A DNA stretch of 64,000 nucleotides from Streptomyces sannanensis (lineage in GTDB: Bacteria > Actinomycetota > Actinomycetes > Streptomycetales > Streptomycetaceae): positions 2,480,001 through 2,544,000 of the forward strand of contig NZ_BAAAYL010000001.1 in assembly GCF_039536205.1 (NCBI RefSeq), read 5' to 3'. Below are positions 55,734 to 64,000 of this stretch, in pieces (the stretch's first letter is position 1; the number at the start of each line of letters is the position of its first letter). The translations under genes and the position numbers were made by a program. The notes beneath the pieces were generated by a model, which ran no database searches, was not told the origin of the DNA, and saw only the letters and a list, made by a program, of their open reading frames with translations.

Positions 55734-57215
55734 TCAGCTCCGAGCAGGCACGGTCACCAGCCCGGAAGCCTCGGGGTTGTCTGCGTCCGACCCGCGCCCC
55801 GCGAGGCGCTCGCGCCAGTTGGCCAGTACCGCCTCATCGGTCGCCGGGGTGGCCAGCGAGACGATCACGTACGTGGCGAGCGAGGCCAGCAGGCCGTAGT
55901 AGACGGGCTCGTTGGCGAGGATGCCGAACTTCCACATCAGCGCGATCACGGTCAGACCGCCGACGACCACCGCGGAGAGCGCGCCCTGTGCGGTGCCGCG
56001 CTTCCACAGCAGGCCGCCGAGGATCGGCACCAGCAGTCCGCCGACCAGCAGGTCGTACGCGACGGTCAGGCCCTCCAGGACGCTGCTGAGCCGGGTCGCG
56101 ATGACGATCACGGCGATGCCCATGATCAGGATGAAGGTGCGGTTGCCCTTCACCTCGTCGTGCTCCTCACCGCCCTTGGCTCCGGCCTTGCCGCGCAGCC
56201 GCGACCAGATGTCGTTGTTGGCGACGGTGGCGGAGGCGATCAGGGCGCCGGAGGAGGTGGACATCACCGCGGCGAGCGCCGCGGCCAGCACCAGGCCGCG
56301 CACGCCCATGGGCAGGGCGTCCTTGACGATGGTCGCGAAGGCGTCGTCCGGGTTGCCGAGGTTCGGGTAGAGGACCTTGGCCGCGGTGCCGATGACGGCG
56401 CCGGCCAGCGCGTAGGCCAGGCAGTACGTACCGGCGACCGTGCCGCCGTGCTTGGCGACCTTGTCGCTGCGCGCGGTGAACACCCGCTGCCAGATGTCCT
56501 GGCCGATCAGCATGCCGAAGGTGTAGATCAGGACGTAGGTGAAGATCGTCTCGCCGCCGATGCCCATCCAGTCGAAGTAGCTCGCCGGCAGGGACTCCTT
56601 CATCCCGGAGAAACCGCCCGCCTTGACGACCGCGATCGGCAGCAGCAGGAGCAGCACACCGATGGTCTTCACGACGAACTGCACCATGTCGGTGAGCGTG
56701 ATCGACCACATGCCGCCGAGCGTGGAGTACGCGACGACGATCGAGCCGCCGAGGATGATCGCGGCGGTGCGGTTGAGATCGAAGAGGACGTCGAAGATCG
56801 AGGCGTACGCGATGGTCGAGGTGACCGCGAGCATCAGCGTGTACGCCCACATGACGACGCCGGAGATGACGCCGGCCTTGCCGCCGTAACGCAGGTCGAG
56901 CATCTCGGAGACGGTGTAGACCTTCAGCCGCGCGATCCGGGCGGAGAAGAAGATGCTGAGCGCGAGCAGGCCCAGGCCGATGGTGAAGACCATCCAGGCC
57001 CCGGAGAGGCCGTACTTGTAGCCGAGGCCCACACCGCCGATGGTGGACGCGCCGCCGAGGACGATCGCCGCCATCGTGCCGGAGTACATGAACGGGCCGA
57101 GCCGGCGGCCCGCCACAAGAAACTCGCTCTTCGACTTGGCGCGGCGCATGCCCCACCAGCCCATGGCCAGCATTCCGGCCATATAAAGAACGATCACTGC
57201 GTAATCGACGGCCAT
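55734..57215 (-). CDS. Sodium:solute symporter (SSS family)
   Basis: 493 residues, about 13 TM helices. GGAGGAGG precedes ATG 57215. Core SSS features are the N-terminal YAVIVLYMAGMLAMGWWGMR, AGRRLGPFMYSGTMAAIVLG, GGMWSITLTDMVQFVVKTIG, and AAVMSTSSGALIASATVANN. SSS members import solutes such as proline, pantothenate or polyamines with Na+. Context (ureohydrolase gene downstream, divergent PucR regulator) suggests a guanidino or amine substrate. Confidence 0.92.
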   Translation of the reverse strand: MAVDYAVIVLYMAGMLAMGWWGMRRAKSKSEFLVAGRRLGPFMYSGTMAAIVLGGASTIGGVGLGYKYGLSGAWMVFTIGLGLLALSIFFSARIARLKVYTVSEMLDLRYGGKAGVISGVVMWAYTLMLAVTSTIAYASIFDVLFDLNRTAAIILGGSIVVAYSTLGGMWSITLTDMVQFVVKTIGVLLLLLPIAVVKAGGFSGMKESLPASYFDWMGIGGETIFTYVLIYTFGMLIGQDIWQRVFTARSDKVAKHGGTVAGTYCLAYALAGAVIGTAAKVLYPNLGNPDDAFATIVKDALPMGVRGLVLAAALAAVMSTSSGALIASATVANNDIWSRLRGKAGAKGGEEHDEVKGNRTFILIMGIAVIVIATRLSSVLEGLTVAYDLLVGGLLVPILGGLLWKRGTAQGALSAVVVGGLTVIALMWKFGILANEPVYYGLLASLATYVIVSLATPATDEAVLANWRERLAGRGSDADNPEASGLVTVPARS

Positions 57216-57407
57216 GGGGCCCTCCTCCGCTCACCTCGGTGGCGTGTCGTGCAATACGGGGACTGTGTTTCTCCGGGGGAAACCCCCGGCCCCCTGCGGC
57301 TCTTGTGCGGGGACATCCGCCCGTACCCGCGGCCGCCGGTCCCCATGACGATAGGTGGCCGAAAAGCGACGAAGAAGTGTACGTTTCATCCATCGCCCAG
57401 CCCCCTC

Positions 57408-58865
57408 ATGGATGAACCGTCCACCATGCCGGATCCCCCAGCCCCACCCACCCCACCCATCTCGCTTGCCGCACTGCTGGCCAGGGAGGACCTCGGCCTG
57501 CGCCGGATCGCCGGGCCCGACGAGGACAGGCCCGTGCACTGGGTGCACACCTCCGAGATGGCCGACCCGTACCCGTATCTCCTCGGCGGCGAGTTGCTCC
57601 TCACGGCCGGCGTGCAGCTCACCGACCCGGACGCCTATGTGGCCCGGGTCGTCGGGGCGGGCGCCGCCGCGCTCGGCTTCGGAGTCGCGCCGGTGTACGA
57701 CACGGTGCCCCCGGCGCTGGTCAAGGCGTGCGACCGGCACGGGCTGCCACTGCTGGAGGTTCCGCAGCGGACCCCGTTCACCACGGTCGCCCGCGCGGTG
57801 TGGCGGCTCATGGCCGAGGCCCGCCATCAAGAACTGCGCCGGGTCACCCAGGCCCAGCAGGCCCTGGCCACCGCCGCGGCCCGCCCGGACCCGATTCCCG
57901 CGGTCCTGCGCGCGCTCGCCGCGCGTCTCAACGGCTGGGCGGTGCTCCACGGCCCCGACGGCACAGACCTGGACGCCACGGGCCGCGCCCCCTCCGACGG
58001 CGTCCGGGCCGCGCTGGCCCGCCTCACCCGGGTGGTGAGCCCCCAGCCGCCGGACGGGGACCGACCTGCCCGGCCCGCCCCCACGTCGGCCACCGACACG
58101 GTCGAGGACACCCGGCTCGCCGCGTACGCCCTCGGCGGCGGCGAAGGGTTCACCCTCGGGGTGGCGACAGCGGGACGCGAAGCCGGCGACAACACCATCG
58201 CCGGGATCGCCGTCCTGCTGCTGTCGCTGCTGACCGCCCGACTCCAGGGCAAGGGCAGCACAGGGCACGACTCCGCCCTGGTCAGGCTGCTGCTCGGAGC
58301 CTCGCCCGCCGAGGCGGCGCCCCTGGTGGGGGAAGGCCCGTGGACCGTGGTGCACGCCCGCGGCACCGGCACCCCGGCCGCCCTCGGCGCGGCGCTGGGC
58401 AGTTCCCTGGCGGACACGGACGGCGACACGGTACGGGTCCTGCTGCCCGGCGCACGCGAGGTGACCGCCCACCCCGGCTGGACCCTGGGTGTCAGCGCCC
58501 CGGCCGACCCCGCGGACCTGCCCGCCGCCGACGCCCAGGCGGCCCGCGCCCTGCACCGCGCGGAGGCGGCCCGTACGCCGCTGTTCCGGCACCGGGACGC
58601 GGGCATGGCCTCCCTGGTCGACCCGGCCGAGGCCCGGGCCCACGCCCGTACGCTGCTGGCGCCGATCGCGGACTCCCCCGCGCTCACCGGCACCCTGCGC
58701 ACCTGGCTCTCCCTGCACGGCAGTTGGGACCGTACGGCGTCAGCCCTGGGCGTGCACCGCAACACGGTGCGCCAGCGCATCGCCCGCTGCGCGGCCCTGC
58801 TGGACACGGATCTGGACGACCCCGACGTCAGGATGGAGCTGTGGTTCGCGCTGCGGAAGGCGTGA
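57408..58865 (+). CDS. PucR-family transcriptional regulator
   Basis: 485 residues from ATG 57408 (57426 is an alternative). N-terminal PucR domain (SLAALLAREDLGLRRIAGPD, WVHTSEMADPYPYLLGGELL), a central GGDEF-like/linker region, and the C-terminal PucR HTH (LSLHGSWDRTASALGVHRNT, VRQRIARCAALLDTDLDDPD). PucR proteins control purine, amine or amino-acid catabolic genes. It is divergent from the symporter (192-bp gap), so it is the likely regulator of symporter-speB. Confidence 0.92.
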   Translation: MDEPSTMPDPPAPPTPPISLAALLAREDLGLRRIAGPDEDRPVHWVHTSEMADPYPYLLGGELLLTAGVQLTDPDAYVARVVGAGAAALGFGVAPVYDTVPPALVKACDRHGLPLLEVPQRTPFTTVARAVWRLMAEARHQELRRVTQAQQALATAAARPDPIPAVLRALAARLNGWAVLHGPDGTDLDATGRAPSDGVRAALARLTRVVSPQPPDGDRPARPAPTSATDTVEDTRLAAYALGGGEGFTLGVATAGREAGDNTIAGIAVLLLSLLTARLQGKGSTGHDSALVRLLLGASPAEAAPLVGEGPWTVVHARGTGTPAALGAALGSSLADTDGDTVRVLLPGAREVTAHPGWTLGVSAPADPADLPAADAQAARALHRAEAARTPLFRHRDAGMASLVDPAEARAHARTLLAPIADSPALTGTLRTWLSLHGSWDRTASALGVHRNTVRQRIARCAALLDTDLDDPDVRMELWFALRKA

Positions 58866-58882
58866 AGTGACTCAGAGTTCGC

Positions 58883-59494
58883 TCAGAGCTCGGGCAAACG
58901 CAGGTCGATCTTGACGGGAAAAGGCACCGAGGTGATCAACTCACCGGTATGGACCGGCCGTTCCGGACTGGCCGCATACACGCCGGACTCAGGATCCCGC
59001 CAGAATTCGTACACCACCGGCAGATGATCCTCACCGCGCTCGACCCGCCAGAAATAGTCAATCCCCGCCTCGGCGTACATGCCCGGCTTCCGGAATCGGT
59101 CCTGAGAACGTGACCCTGGAGACACCACCTCAACCGCCAGCGCGATACTCGCGACGGGGGTGCAGTCCAACGAGCGGATATCAAGACCGGTCTTGTCGCA
59201 GACCACGATGTCGGGCTTGGGAACGTTCTTCTCGTCAAACATGGTCCACCGCTCGACACCGACGAAGAAAGGTGGCCGAGTCGCGCTCCTGAGCCCGAAG
59301 TAGAGCTCATCGCGCACATAGTCGTGCCACCACTCGGTCGCCCCTCGTACCACGATGATCCCATCCATGAGTTCCCAGTCGAACGGCAGAACCAGCTCAC
59401 GAACCTGGTCAAACGTCCAACCGCCCTTCGGGGGGAACATCCAGTTCTCCGGGGTGGCGAGCTCCCACTGTCCCGATGCTGCCGCTGCGGCCAT
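58883..59494 (-). CDS. Uma2-family (DUF820) putative endonuclease-fold protein
   Basis: 203 residues; ATG 59494 chosen for GGGAG five bases upstream (longer starts at 59518 and 59563 lack one). The PD-(D/E)XK-like Uma2 pattern shows MDGIIVVRGATEWWHDYVRD, PKPDIVVCDKTG and ALAVEVVSPGSRSQDRFRK, with DxD and ExVS/K positions in place. The family is abundant in Streptomyces and cyanobacteria, with no settled function. Convergent with the PucR gene (17-bp gap). Confidence 0.9.
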   Translation of the reverse strand: MAAAAASGQWELATPENWMFPPKGGWTFDQVRELVLPFDWELMDGIIVVRGATEWWHDYVRDELYFGLRSATRPPFFVGVERWTMFDEKNVPKPDIVVCDKTGLDIRSLDCTPVASIALAVEVVSPGSRSQDRFRKPGMYAEAGIDYFWRVERGEDHLPVVYEFWRDPESGVYAASPERPVHTGELITSVPFPVKIDLRLPEL

Positions 59495-59693
59495 CGCTGC
59501 TCCCATGGAGGAGATCATGTGCGGCACCGCGCACTCGCGGACCCGAAATGACCGTACCGCCACTCGCCCGAGTGGAACCCGCTGTCACCCCTGCCGACCG
59601 CTCCCTCTCTGGACAGGCAGGAGAACTCCCGGGTAACTTTCCCCGAGCAAGCGCTTAGTCAAGCTTGGAGCCACAGCAGAGGGAGGGCGTCGC

Positions 59694-60851
59694 GTGCGCC
59701 GTACGGTGTTCAACGAGGACCACGAGGCCTTCCGGGAGACCATCCGGGCCTTCATCGAGGCCGAGGTCGTCCCCGTCTACGACAAGTGGTTCGACGAGGG
59801 CCAGGCGCCCCGCGACTTCTACTACAAGCTCGGCGAGCTGGGCCTCTTCGGCATCAACGTCCCCGAGGAGTTCGGCGGCGCGGGCCTGGACACCCACAAG
59901 TTCGAGGCCGTGCTCTACGAGGAGACCTCGCGCGCGGGCGTCCAGTTCGGCGGCTCCAACGTGCACGTGCTGCTCGCCCTCCCCTACATCAAGATGCTCG
60001 CCACCGACGAGCAGAAGAAGCGCTACCTGCCGCAGTTCGCCACCGGCGAGGAGATGTGGGCGCTGGCGATGACCGAGCCGGGCACCGGCTCCGACGTCGC
60101 GGGCATGAAGACCACCGCAAAGCTCTCCGAGGACGGCACGCACTACGTCCTCAACGGCGCCAAGACCTTCATCACCGGTGGTGTGCACGCCGACCGTGTG
60201 ATCGTCTGCGCCCGCACCTCCGCCCCCCGCGAGGACGACCGCCGCTTCGGCATCTCCCTGTTCGCCGTGGACACCAAGTCCGAGGGCTACTCCATCGGCC
60301 GCAAGCTCGACAAGCTGGGCCTGCGCACCTCCGACACCGCCGAGCTGGCCTTCGTCGACGTCAAGGTCCCGGTCGAGGACCTGCTCGGCGAGGAGAACAA
60401 GGGCTTCTCCTACCTCGGCCGGAACCTGCCCTCGGAGCGCTGGGGCATCGCCTTCGGCGCATACGCCCAGGCCCGGGCCGCCGTCCGGTTCGCGCAGGCG
60501 TACGTGCAGGAGCGCACGGTCTTCGGCAAGCCGGTCGCGCACTTCCAGAACACCAAGTTCGAGCTGGCCGCCTGCCAGGCCGAGGTGGACGCCGCCCAGG
60601 CCGTCGCCGACCGCGCCCTGGAGGCCCTGGACGCCGGCGAGCTGACCCCGGCCGAGGCCGCCTCCGCGAAGCTGTTCTGCACCGAGGTCGCGCACCGGGT
60701 CATCGACCGCTGCCTCCAGCTGCACGGCGGCTACGGCTACATGAACGAGTACCCGATCGCCCGTCTCTACGCCGACAACCGCGTCAACCGCATCTACGGC
60801 GGCACCAGCGAGGTCATGAAGTCGATCATCGCCAAGGACATGGGCCTGTAA
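59694..60851 (+). CDS. Acyl-CoA dehydrogenase
   Basis: 385 residues, GTG start after GGGAGGG. FAD-dependent alpha,beta-dehydrogenation of an acyl-CoA. Motifs AMTEPGTGSDVAGMKTTAKL and ERWGIAFGAYAQARAAVRFA, QLHGGYGYMNEYPIARLYAD with GYG, and the C-terminal RIYGGTSEVMKSIIAKDM. The catalytic Glu is within the YADNRVNRIYGGTSEVMK region, as in short/branched-chain enzymes. The tesB gene is 17 bp downstream. Chain-length preference is unknown. Confidence 0.95.
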   Translation: MRRTVFNEDHEAFRETIRAFIEAEVVPVYDKWFDEGQAPRDFYYKLGELGLFGINVPEEFGGAGLDTHKFEAVLYEETSRAGVQFGGSNVHVLLALPYIKMLATDEQKKRYLPQFATGEEMWALAMTEPGTGSDVAGMKTTAKLSEDGTHYVLNGAKTFITGGVHADRVIVCARTSAPREDDRRFGISLFAVDTKSEGYSIGRKLDKLGLRTSDTAELAFVDVKVPVEDLLGEENKGFSYLGRNLPSERWGIAFGAYAQARAAVRFAQAYVQERTVFGKPVAHFQNTKFELAACQAEVDAAQAVADRALEALDAGELTPAEAASAKLFCTEVAHRVIDRCLQLHGGYGYMNEYPIARLYADNRVNRIYGGTSEVMKSIIAKDMGL

Positions 60852-60868
60852 GGCCCACAGGAGACAGG

Positions 60869-61741
60869 TTGAACCCGGCACTGCAGTCCCTGCTCGATCT
60901 GCTCGACCTGGAGCAGATCGAGCAGAACATCTTCCGCGGCATCAGCCGCTCCGCCCTCATACCGCGCGTCTTCGGCGGCCAGGTCGCCGCACAGGCCCTG
61001 GTCGCCGCGGGCCGTACCGTCCCCGAGGACCGGCTTCCGCACTCCCTGCACTCGTACTTCCTGCGCATGGGTGACCCGGGCGCGCCGATCGTCTACACGG
61101 TCGACCGCATCCGCGACGGCCGCTCCTTCACCACCCGGAGGGTGGTGGCGGTGCAGCACGGGCAGCCGATCTTCCATCTCTCGGCATCGTTCCAGACGCA
61201 CGAGGAGGGCCTGGACCACCAGGCGCACATGCCGCCCGCGCCCGACCCGGAGACGCTGCCGACCGCCCAGGAGACGCTGCCGCGGTACGCGGACGCCTTC
61301 TACGAGCCCGGCGTGGCGGCCCGGCTGCTGGAGGCCCGGGAGGCCGTCGATCTGCGCTACGTCGACGAGCCGCCCTACGCCACCACCGGCCGGGCGCGCG
61401 AGCCGCGCTCGCAGGTCTGGTTCCGTACGAACGGCAAACTGGCCGACGACCCGCTGCTGCACATCTGCCTGGCCACGTATGTCTCCGACATGACCCTGCT
61501 CGACTCCGTCCTGCTCGCCCACGGCCGGGGCGGCTGGACGGTGGGCGACGTGGTGGGCGCGAGCCTGGACCACGCCATGTGGTTCCACCGGCCGTTCCGG
61601 GCGGACGAGTGGCTGCTGTACGACCAGGAGTCCCCGTCGGCCTCCGGCGGCCGCGGACTGGGCCAGGCCCGGATCTACACCCGGGACGGTCGACTGGCGA
61701 TCTCGGTGATCCAGGAGGGCGTGGTCCGCGTCCCGCGGTGA
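60869..61741 (+). CDS. tesB: Acyl-CoA thioesterase II
   Basis: 290 residues, double hotdog, TTG start at 60869 preceded by AGGAGA. N-terminal IFRGISRSALIPRVFGGQVA then AQALVAAGRT and HSLHSYFLRMGDPGAPIVY; the second hotdog has SDMTLLDSVLLAHG and ASLDHAMWFHRPFRADEWLL with the catalytic Asp. It hydrolyses medium/long acyl-CoA. Likely operon with the dehydrogenase. Confidence 0.93.
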   Translation: MNPALQSLLDLLDLEQIEQNIFRGISRSALIPRVFGGQVAAQALVAAGRTVPEDRLPHSLHSYFLRMGDPGAPIVYTVDRIRDGRSFTTRRVVAVQHGQPIFHLSASFQTHEEGLDHQAHMPPAPDPETLPTAQETLPRYADAFYEPGVAARLLEAREAVDLRYVDEPPYATTGRAREPRSQVWFRTNGKLADDPLLHICLATYVSDMTLLDSVLLAHGRGGWTVGDVVGASLDHAMWFHRPFRADEWLLYDQESPSASGGRGLGQARIYTRDGRLAISVIQEGVVRVPR

Positions 61742-61778
61742 TGAGCCGCCCGGGGCAGCGAGGTGCTAGAAAGAAAAG

Positions 61779-64000
61779 GTGACCGGGCTCTTCGGGCGAT
61801 CGAGGCACACCCCGCGCGACCCACCGGGACAACGCCTTCGCCGGATCCTGAGCGGGCGCAGCATCGCCGGGCAGATGTTCGCCGTACAGGCCGTGTTCGC
61901 CCTCCTCCTCATCGTCGTCGTGACGGTGGCACTCGCATTCCACGCCCGTGGAATCTCCGAACGGGCGGCCGTCAACCGGTCGGTCGCCATCGCCCAGACC
62001 TTCTCGGCGTCTCCCGAGGTCGCGCCGGCCCTCCACTCCAAGAACCCGACTGCTGTGCTCCAGCCGCAGGCCGAGCGGACCCGGAAGCTGACAGGCGTCG
62101 ACTTCGTCGTCGTGACGAACACGAAGGGCATCCGCTACACCCACCCCTTGCCGAGCCTCATCGGCAGACCGGCCGTCGCCAACATCAAGCCCGCCCTCAG
62201 CGGCAAGGTCTCCACGGAGACCGTTCGAGGGCCCTTCGGCACCGAGGTGCAGGGCGTGGTTCCCGTGACCGACGGCAAGGGGAAGGTCGTCGGTGTCGTC
62301 GCTGTCGGAGTCACGGCCAAGCATGTGGAGGGCCTGGGCCGGCAGCTTCCGCTTCTCGTGGGGGGTGCGGCCGGTGCGCTGGTGCTGTCCGCGGGCGGCA
62401 CGGCGCTGGCGAGTCGGCGGCTGCGGCGCCAGACCCACGGCCTGGACCCGGCGGAGATGACACGGATGTACGAGCACCACGACGCGGTGCTGCACGCGGT
62501 CCGGGAGGGGGTGCTCATCGTCGGGGGCGACGGGCGGCTGCTGCTGGCCAACGACGAGGCGCGGCGGCTGCTGGATCTGCCGCCGGATGCCGAGCAGCGC
62601 CAGGTCACGGACCTGGATCTGGAGCCGGGCACGGCACAGCTGCTGGCCTCCGGGCGGACCGCGATCGACGAGGTGCTCTTCGCCGGGGACCGGCTGCTGG
62701 CCGTCAACCAGCGGCCCACCGCCCCCTACGGCGGGCAGCCCGGGAGCGTGGCGACGCTGCGGGACACCACCGAGCTTCGGGCGCTGACCGGGCGGGCGGA
62801 GGTGGCACGGGAGCGGCTGGGACTGCTGTACGACGCCGGGGTGCGGATCGGAACCACGCTGGATGTGGCGCACACCGCCGAGGAACTGGCCGAGGTGGGG
62901 GTTCCCCGGTTCGCCGACTTCGTCACTGTCGAGCTGCTGGAGGCGGTCCTGCGCGGCGAGGAACCGGCCGAGCACGACACCGCCATGCGGCGCACCGCCA
63001 TGAGCGGTGTCCACGCGGACACGCCGACGGCCCCGGTGGGCGAGCCGGTCGGGCTCGCCCACGGCACGCCGCAGGCCCGAGCCGTGGAAAGCTGCCGTGC
63101 GGTGCTCGAAGCCGACCCGAGTGACCCCGGCACGCGCTCACTGATCGCGGTGCCGTTGCGGGCGCGCGGGGTGGTGCTGGGGCTGGCAGTCTTCTCGCGT
63201 TCGAAGAGCGATCCCTTCGAGGAGGAGGACCTGTCCTTCGCCGGGGAGCTGGCCGCCCGGGCCGCGGTGTGCATCGACAACGCCCGCCGCTACACCCATG
63301 AGCACACCATGGCCGTCACCCTGCAGCGCAGCCTGCTGCCCCACGCCCTGCCCGAGCAGTCCGCGCTGGAGGTCGCCCACCGCTACCTGCCCGCCCGGGC
63401 CGGGGTGGGCGGCGACTGGTTCGACGTCATCCCGCTGCCCGGCACCCGCGTGGCGCTGGTGGTCGGCGACGTCGTCGGCCACGGCCTGCACGCCGCCGCC
63501 ACCATGGGCCGCCTGCGCACCGCCGTCCGCAACTTCTCGGCCCTCGATCTGCCTCCCGACGAACTCCTGAACCATCTGGACGAGCTGGTCACCCAGATCG
63601 ACACCGACGAGGCCGCCGGGAACCACGACGGCCCGGCGGTCACCGGCGCCACCTGCCTGTACGCCGTCTACGACCCGGTCACCGGGGTGTGCACCCTGGC
63701 CCGTTCGGGCCACCCGGGACCGGCCCTGGTCCGCCCGGACGGCACCGTGGACTACCCGGACGTGCCGGTCTCTCCGCCGCTGGGCCTGGGCGGCGGTCTG
63801 CCCTTCGAGACGGCCAGGCTGCAGGTGCCGGAGGGCTCGCGTCTGGTGCTTTTCACCGACGGGCTGATCAAGGGACGCGGCGACCTCGACACCGGCCTGG
63901 AGGCACTGCGCACCGCCCTGGCCGCCGCGGTGGACCGCGCCCCGGAGGAGACCTGCGCCTCGGTGCTGGACGCGCTGCTGCCGGACCGCCCCGGCGACGA
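61779..64000 (+). CDS. Membrane sensor-PAS-GAF-SpoIIE (PP2C) phosphatase, 3' end beyond window
   Basis: GTG 61779 (AAAAGG-type leader) opens a frame with no stop to the end of the window, at least 740 codons. TM1 at about 34-52 and TM2 at about 188-205 enclose an extracytoplasmic Cache-like sensor (VDFVVVTNTKGIRYTHPLP). A PAS domain (about 230-335, LHAVREGVLIVGGDGRLLLA), a GAF domain (about 345-503) and the SpoIIE/PP2C domain (from 509: TLQRSLLPHALP, GGDWFDVIPL, VGDVVGHGLHAAATMGRLR, LFTDGLIKGR) follow. Such proteins dephosphorylate anti-sigma-factor antagonists; many carry a C-terminal HATPase kinase, which would lie outside. Confidence 0.92.
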   Translation, partial: MTGLFGRSRHTPRDPPGQRLRRILSGRSIAGQMFAVQAVFALLLIVVVTVALAFHARGISERAAVNRSVAIAQTFSASPEVAPALHSKNPTAVLQPQAERTRKLTGVDFVVVTNTKGIRYTHPLPSLIGRPAVANIKPALSGKVSTETVRGPFGTEVQGVVPVTDGKGKVVGVVAVGVTAKHVEGLGRQLPLLVGGAAGALVLSAGGTALASRRLRRQTHGLDPAEMTRMYEHHDAVLHAVREGVLIVGGDGRLLLANDEARRLLDLPPDAEQRQVTDLDLEPGTAQLLASGRTAIDEVLFAGDRLLAVNQRPTAPYGGQPGSVATLRDTTELRALTGRAEVARERLGLLYDAGVRIGTTLDVAHTAEELAEVGVPRFADFVTVELLEAVLRGEEPAEHDTAMRRTAMSGVHADTPTAPVGEPVGLAHGTPQARAVESCRAVLEADPSDPGTRSLIAVPLRARGVVLGLAVFSRSKSDPFEEEDLSFAGELAARAAVCIDNARRYTHEHTMAVTLQRSLLPHALPEQSALEVAHRYLPARAGVGGDWFDVIPLPGTRVALVVGDVVGHGLHAAATMGRLRTAVRNFSALDLPPDELLNHLDELVTQIDTDEAAGNHDGPAVTGATCLYAVYDPVTGVCTLARSGHPGPALVRPDGTVDYPDVPVSPPLGLGGGLPFETARLQVPEGSRLVLFTDGLIKGRGDLDTGLEALRTALAAAVDRAPEETCASVLDALLPDRPGD

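Noticed and set aside
55416..57407. Giant plus-strand ORF running into the PucR gene
   Set aside because: Antisense to the symporter; Arg/Gly/Asp-rich shadow. The real PucR start is ATG 57408 with the PucR domain immediately after.

Overview
This window is Streptomyces-type chromosome. GC is very high, GTG and TTG starts are common, and there are many Tat/Sec-exported proteins. It carries a dynamin pair next to an SSB paralogue, a SpoIIE-type phosphatase, a PucR regulator and an iol operon. From memory, the order ssbB ... mmsA ... copZ/copA ... citA ... recD-like helicase ... GH3 hexosaminidase ... fused ABC exporter ... speB ... acyl-CoA dehydrogenase resembles the conserved core of S. coelicolor around SCO2680-SCO2775. 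That has not been verified by alignment.

Left part (1-13.4 kb). A truncated transporter and a group II truncated haemoglobin come first. Next is a cassette of small exported protein, ABC ATPase and FtsX permease. A minus-strand operon follows: ettA, a 4HBT thioesterase and a conserved hypothetical gene. Then come a sortase-anchored thioester-domain-like surface protein and the minus-strand run dynA-dynB-ssbB, a sporulation division/segregation group.

13.4-20.8 kb. A tRNA-Arg(UCU) gene is followed by the remains of an integrated element. The element has an integrase stub, a small ORF, an SH3-type exported protein, and a copy of the tRNA 3' half at 15.45 kb that looks like the distal att site. 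Next come a small peptidoglycan-binding protein, a 0.9 kb stretch without a confident gene, an APC-family permease with a co-oriented conserved hypothetical gene, a secreted protein and a DUF1772-type membrane protein.

20.9-27.9 kb. The inositol catabolism genes iolC-iolB-iolD-mmsA lie on the minus strand, with an iolE-like isomerase/dehydratase gene divergent from them. 27.7-30.7 kb holds a small HTH protein, 41-bp tandem hairpin repeats, a CsoR-type operator, copZ and copA.

31-43.2 kb. A 90-bp tandem array copied from the 3' end of the citrate synthase gene is followed by citA and a RecD2-type helicase. Two decayed sugar-phosphate-isomerase tails face away from each other. Then come an EamA exporter and a LysR regulator (divergent), a GH3 hexosaminidase, a lipoprotein, an S37 tripeptidyl aminopeptidase and two small secreted proteins.

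43.2-64 kb. A fused two-in-one ABC exporter and a beta-lactamase-fold protein are followed by a second cassette of small exported protein, ABC ATPase and two permeases. A vapBC module has a clear upstream palindrome. A TPP decarboxylase-like enzyme, ureohydrolase, SSS symporter and PucR regulator could together catabolise guanidino compounds. The window ends with a Uma2-family protein, an acyl-CoA dehydrogenase, a tesB thioesterase, and a sensor-PAS-GAF-SpoIIE phosphatase running off the right edge.

A family of G/C-run hairpin repeats is scattered through intergenic DNA. It also lies in-frame inside four genes (helicase tail, GH3 enzyme, a secreted protein, ABC linker) and is the main recurrent structure that the genes do not explain.
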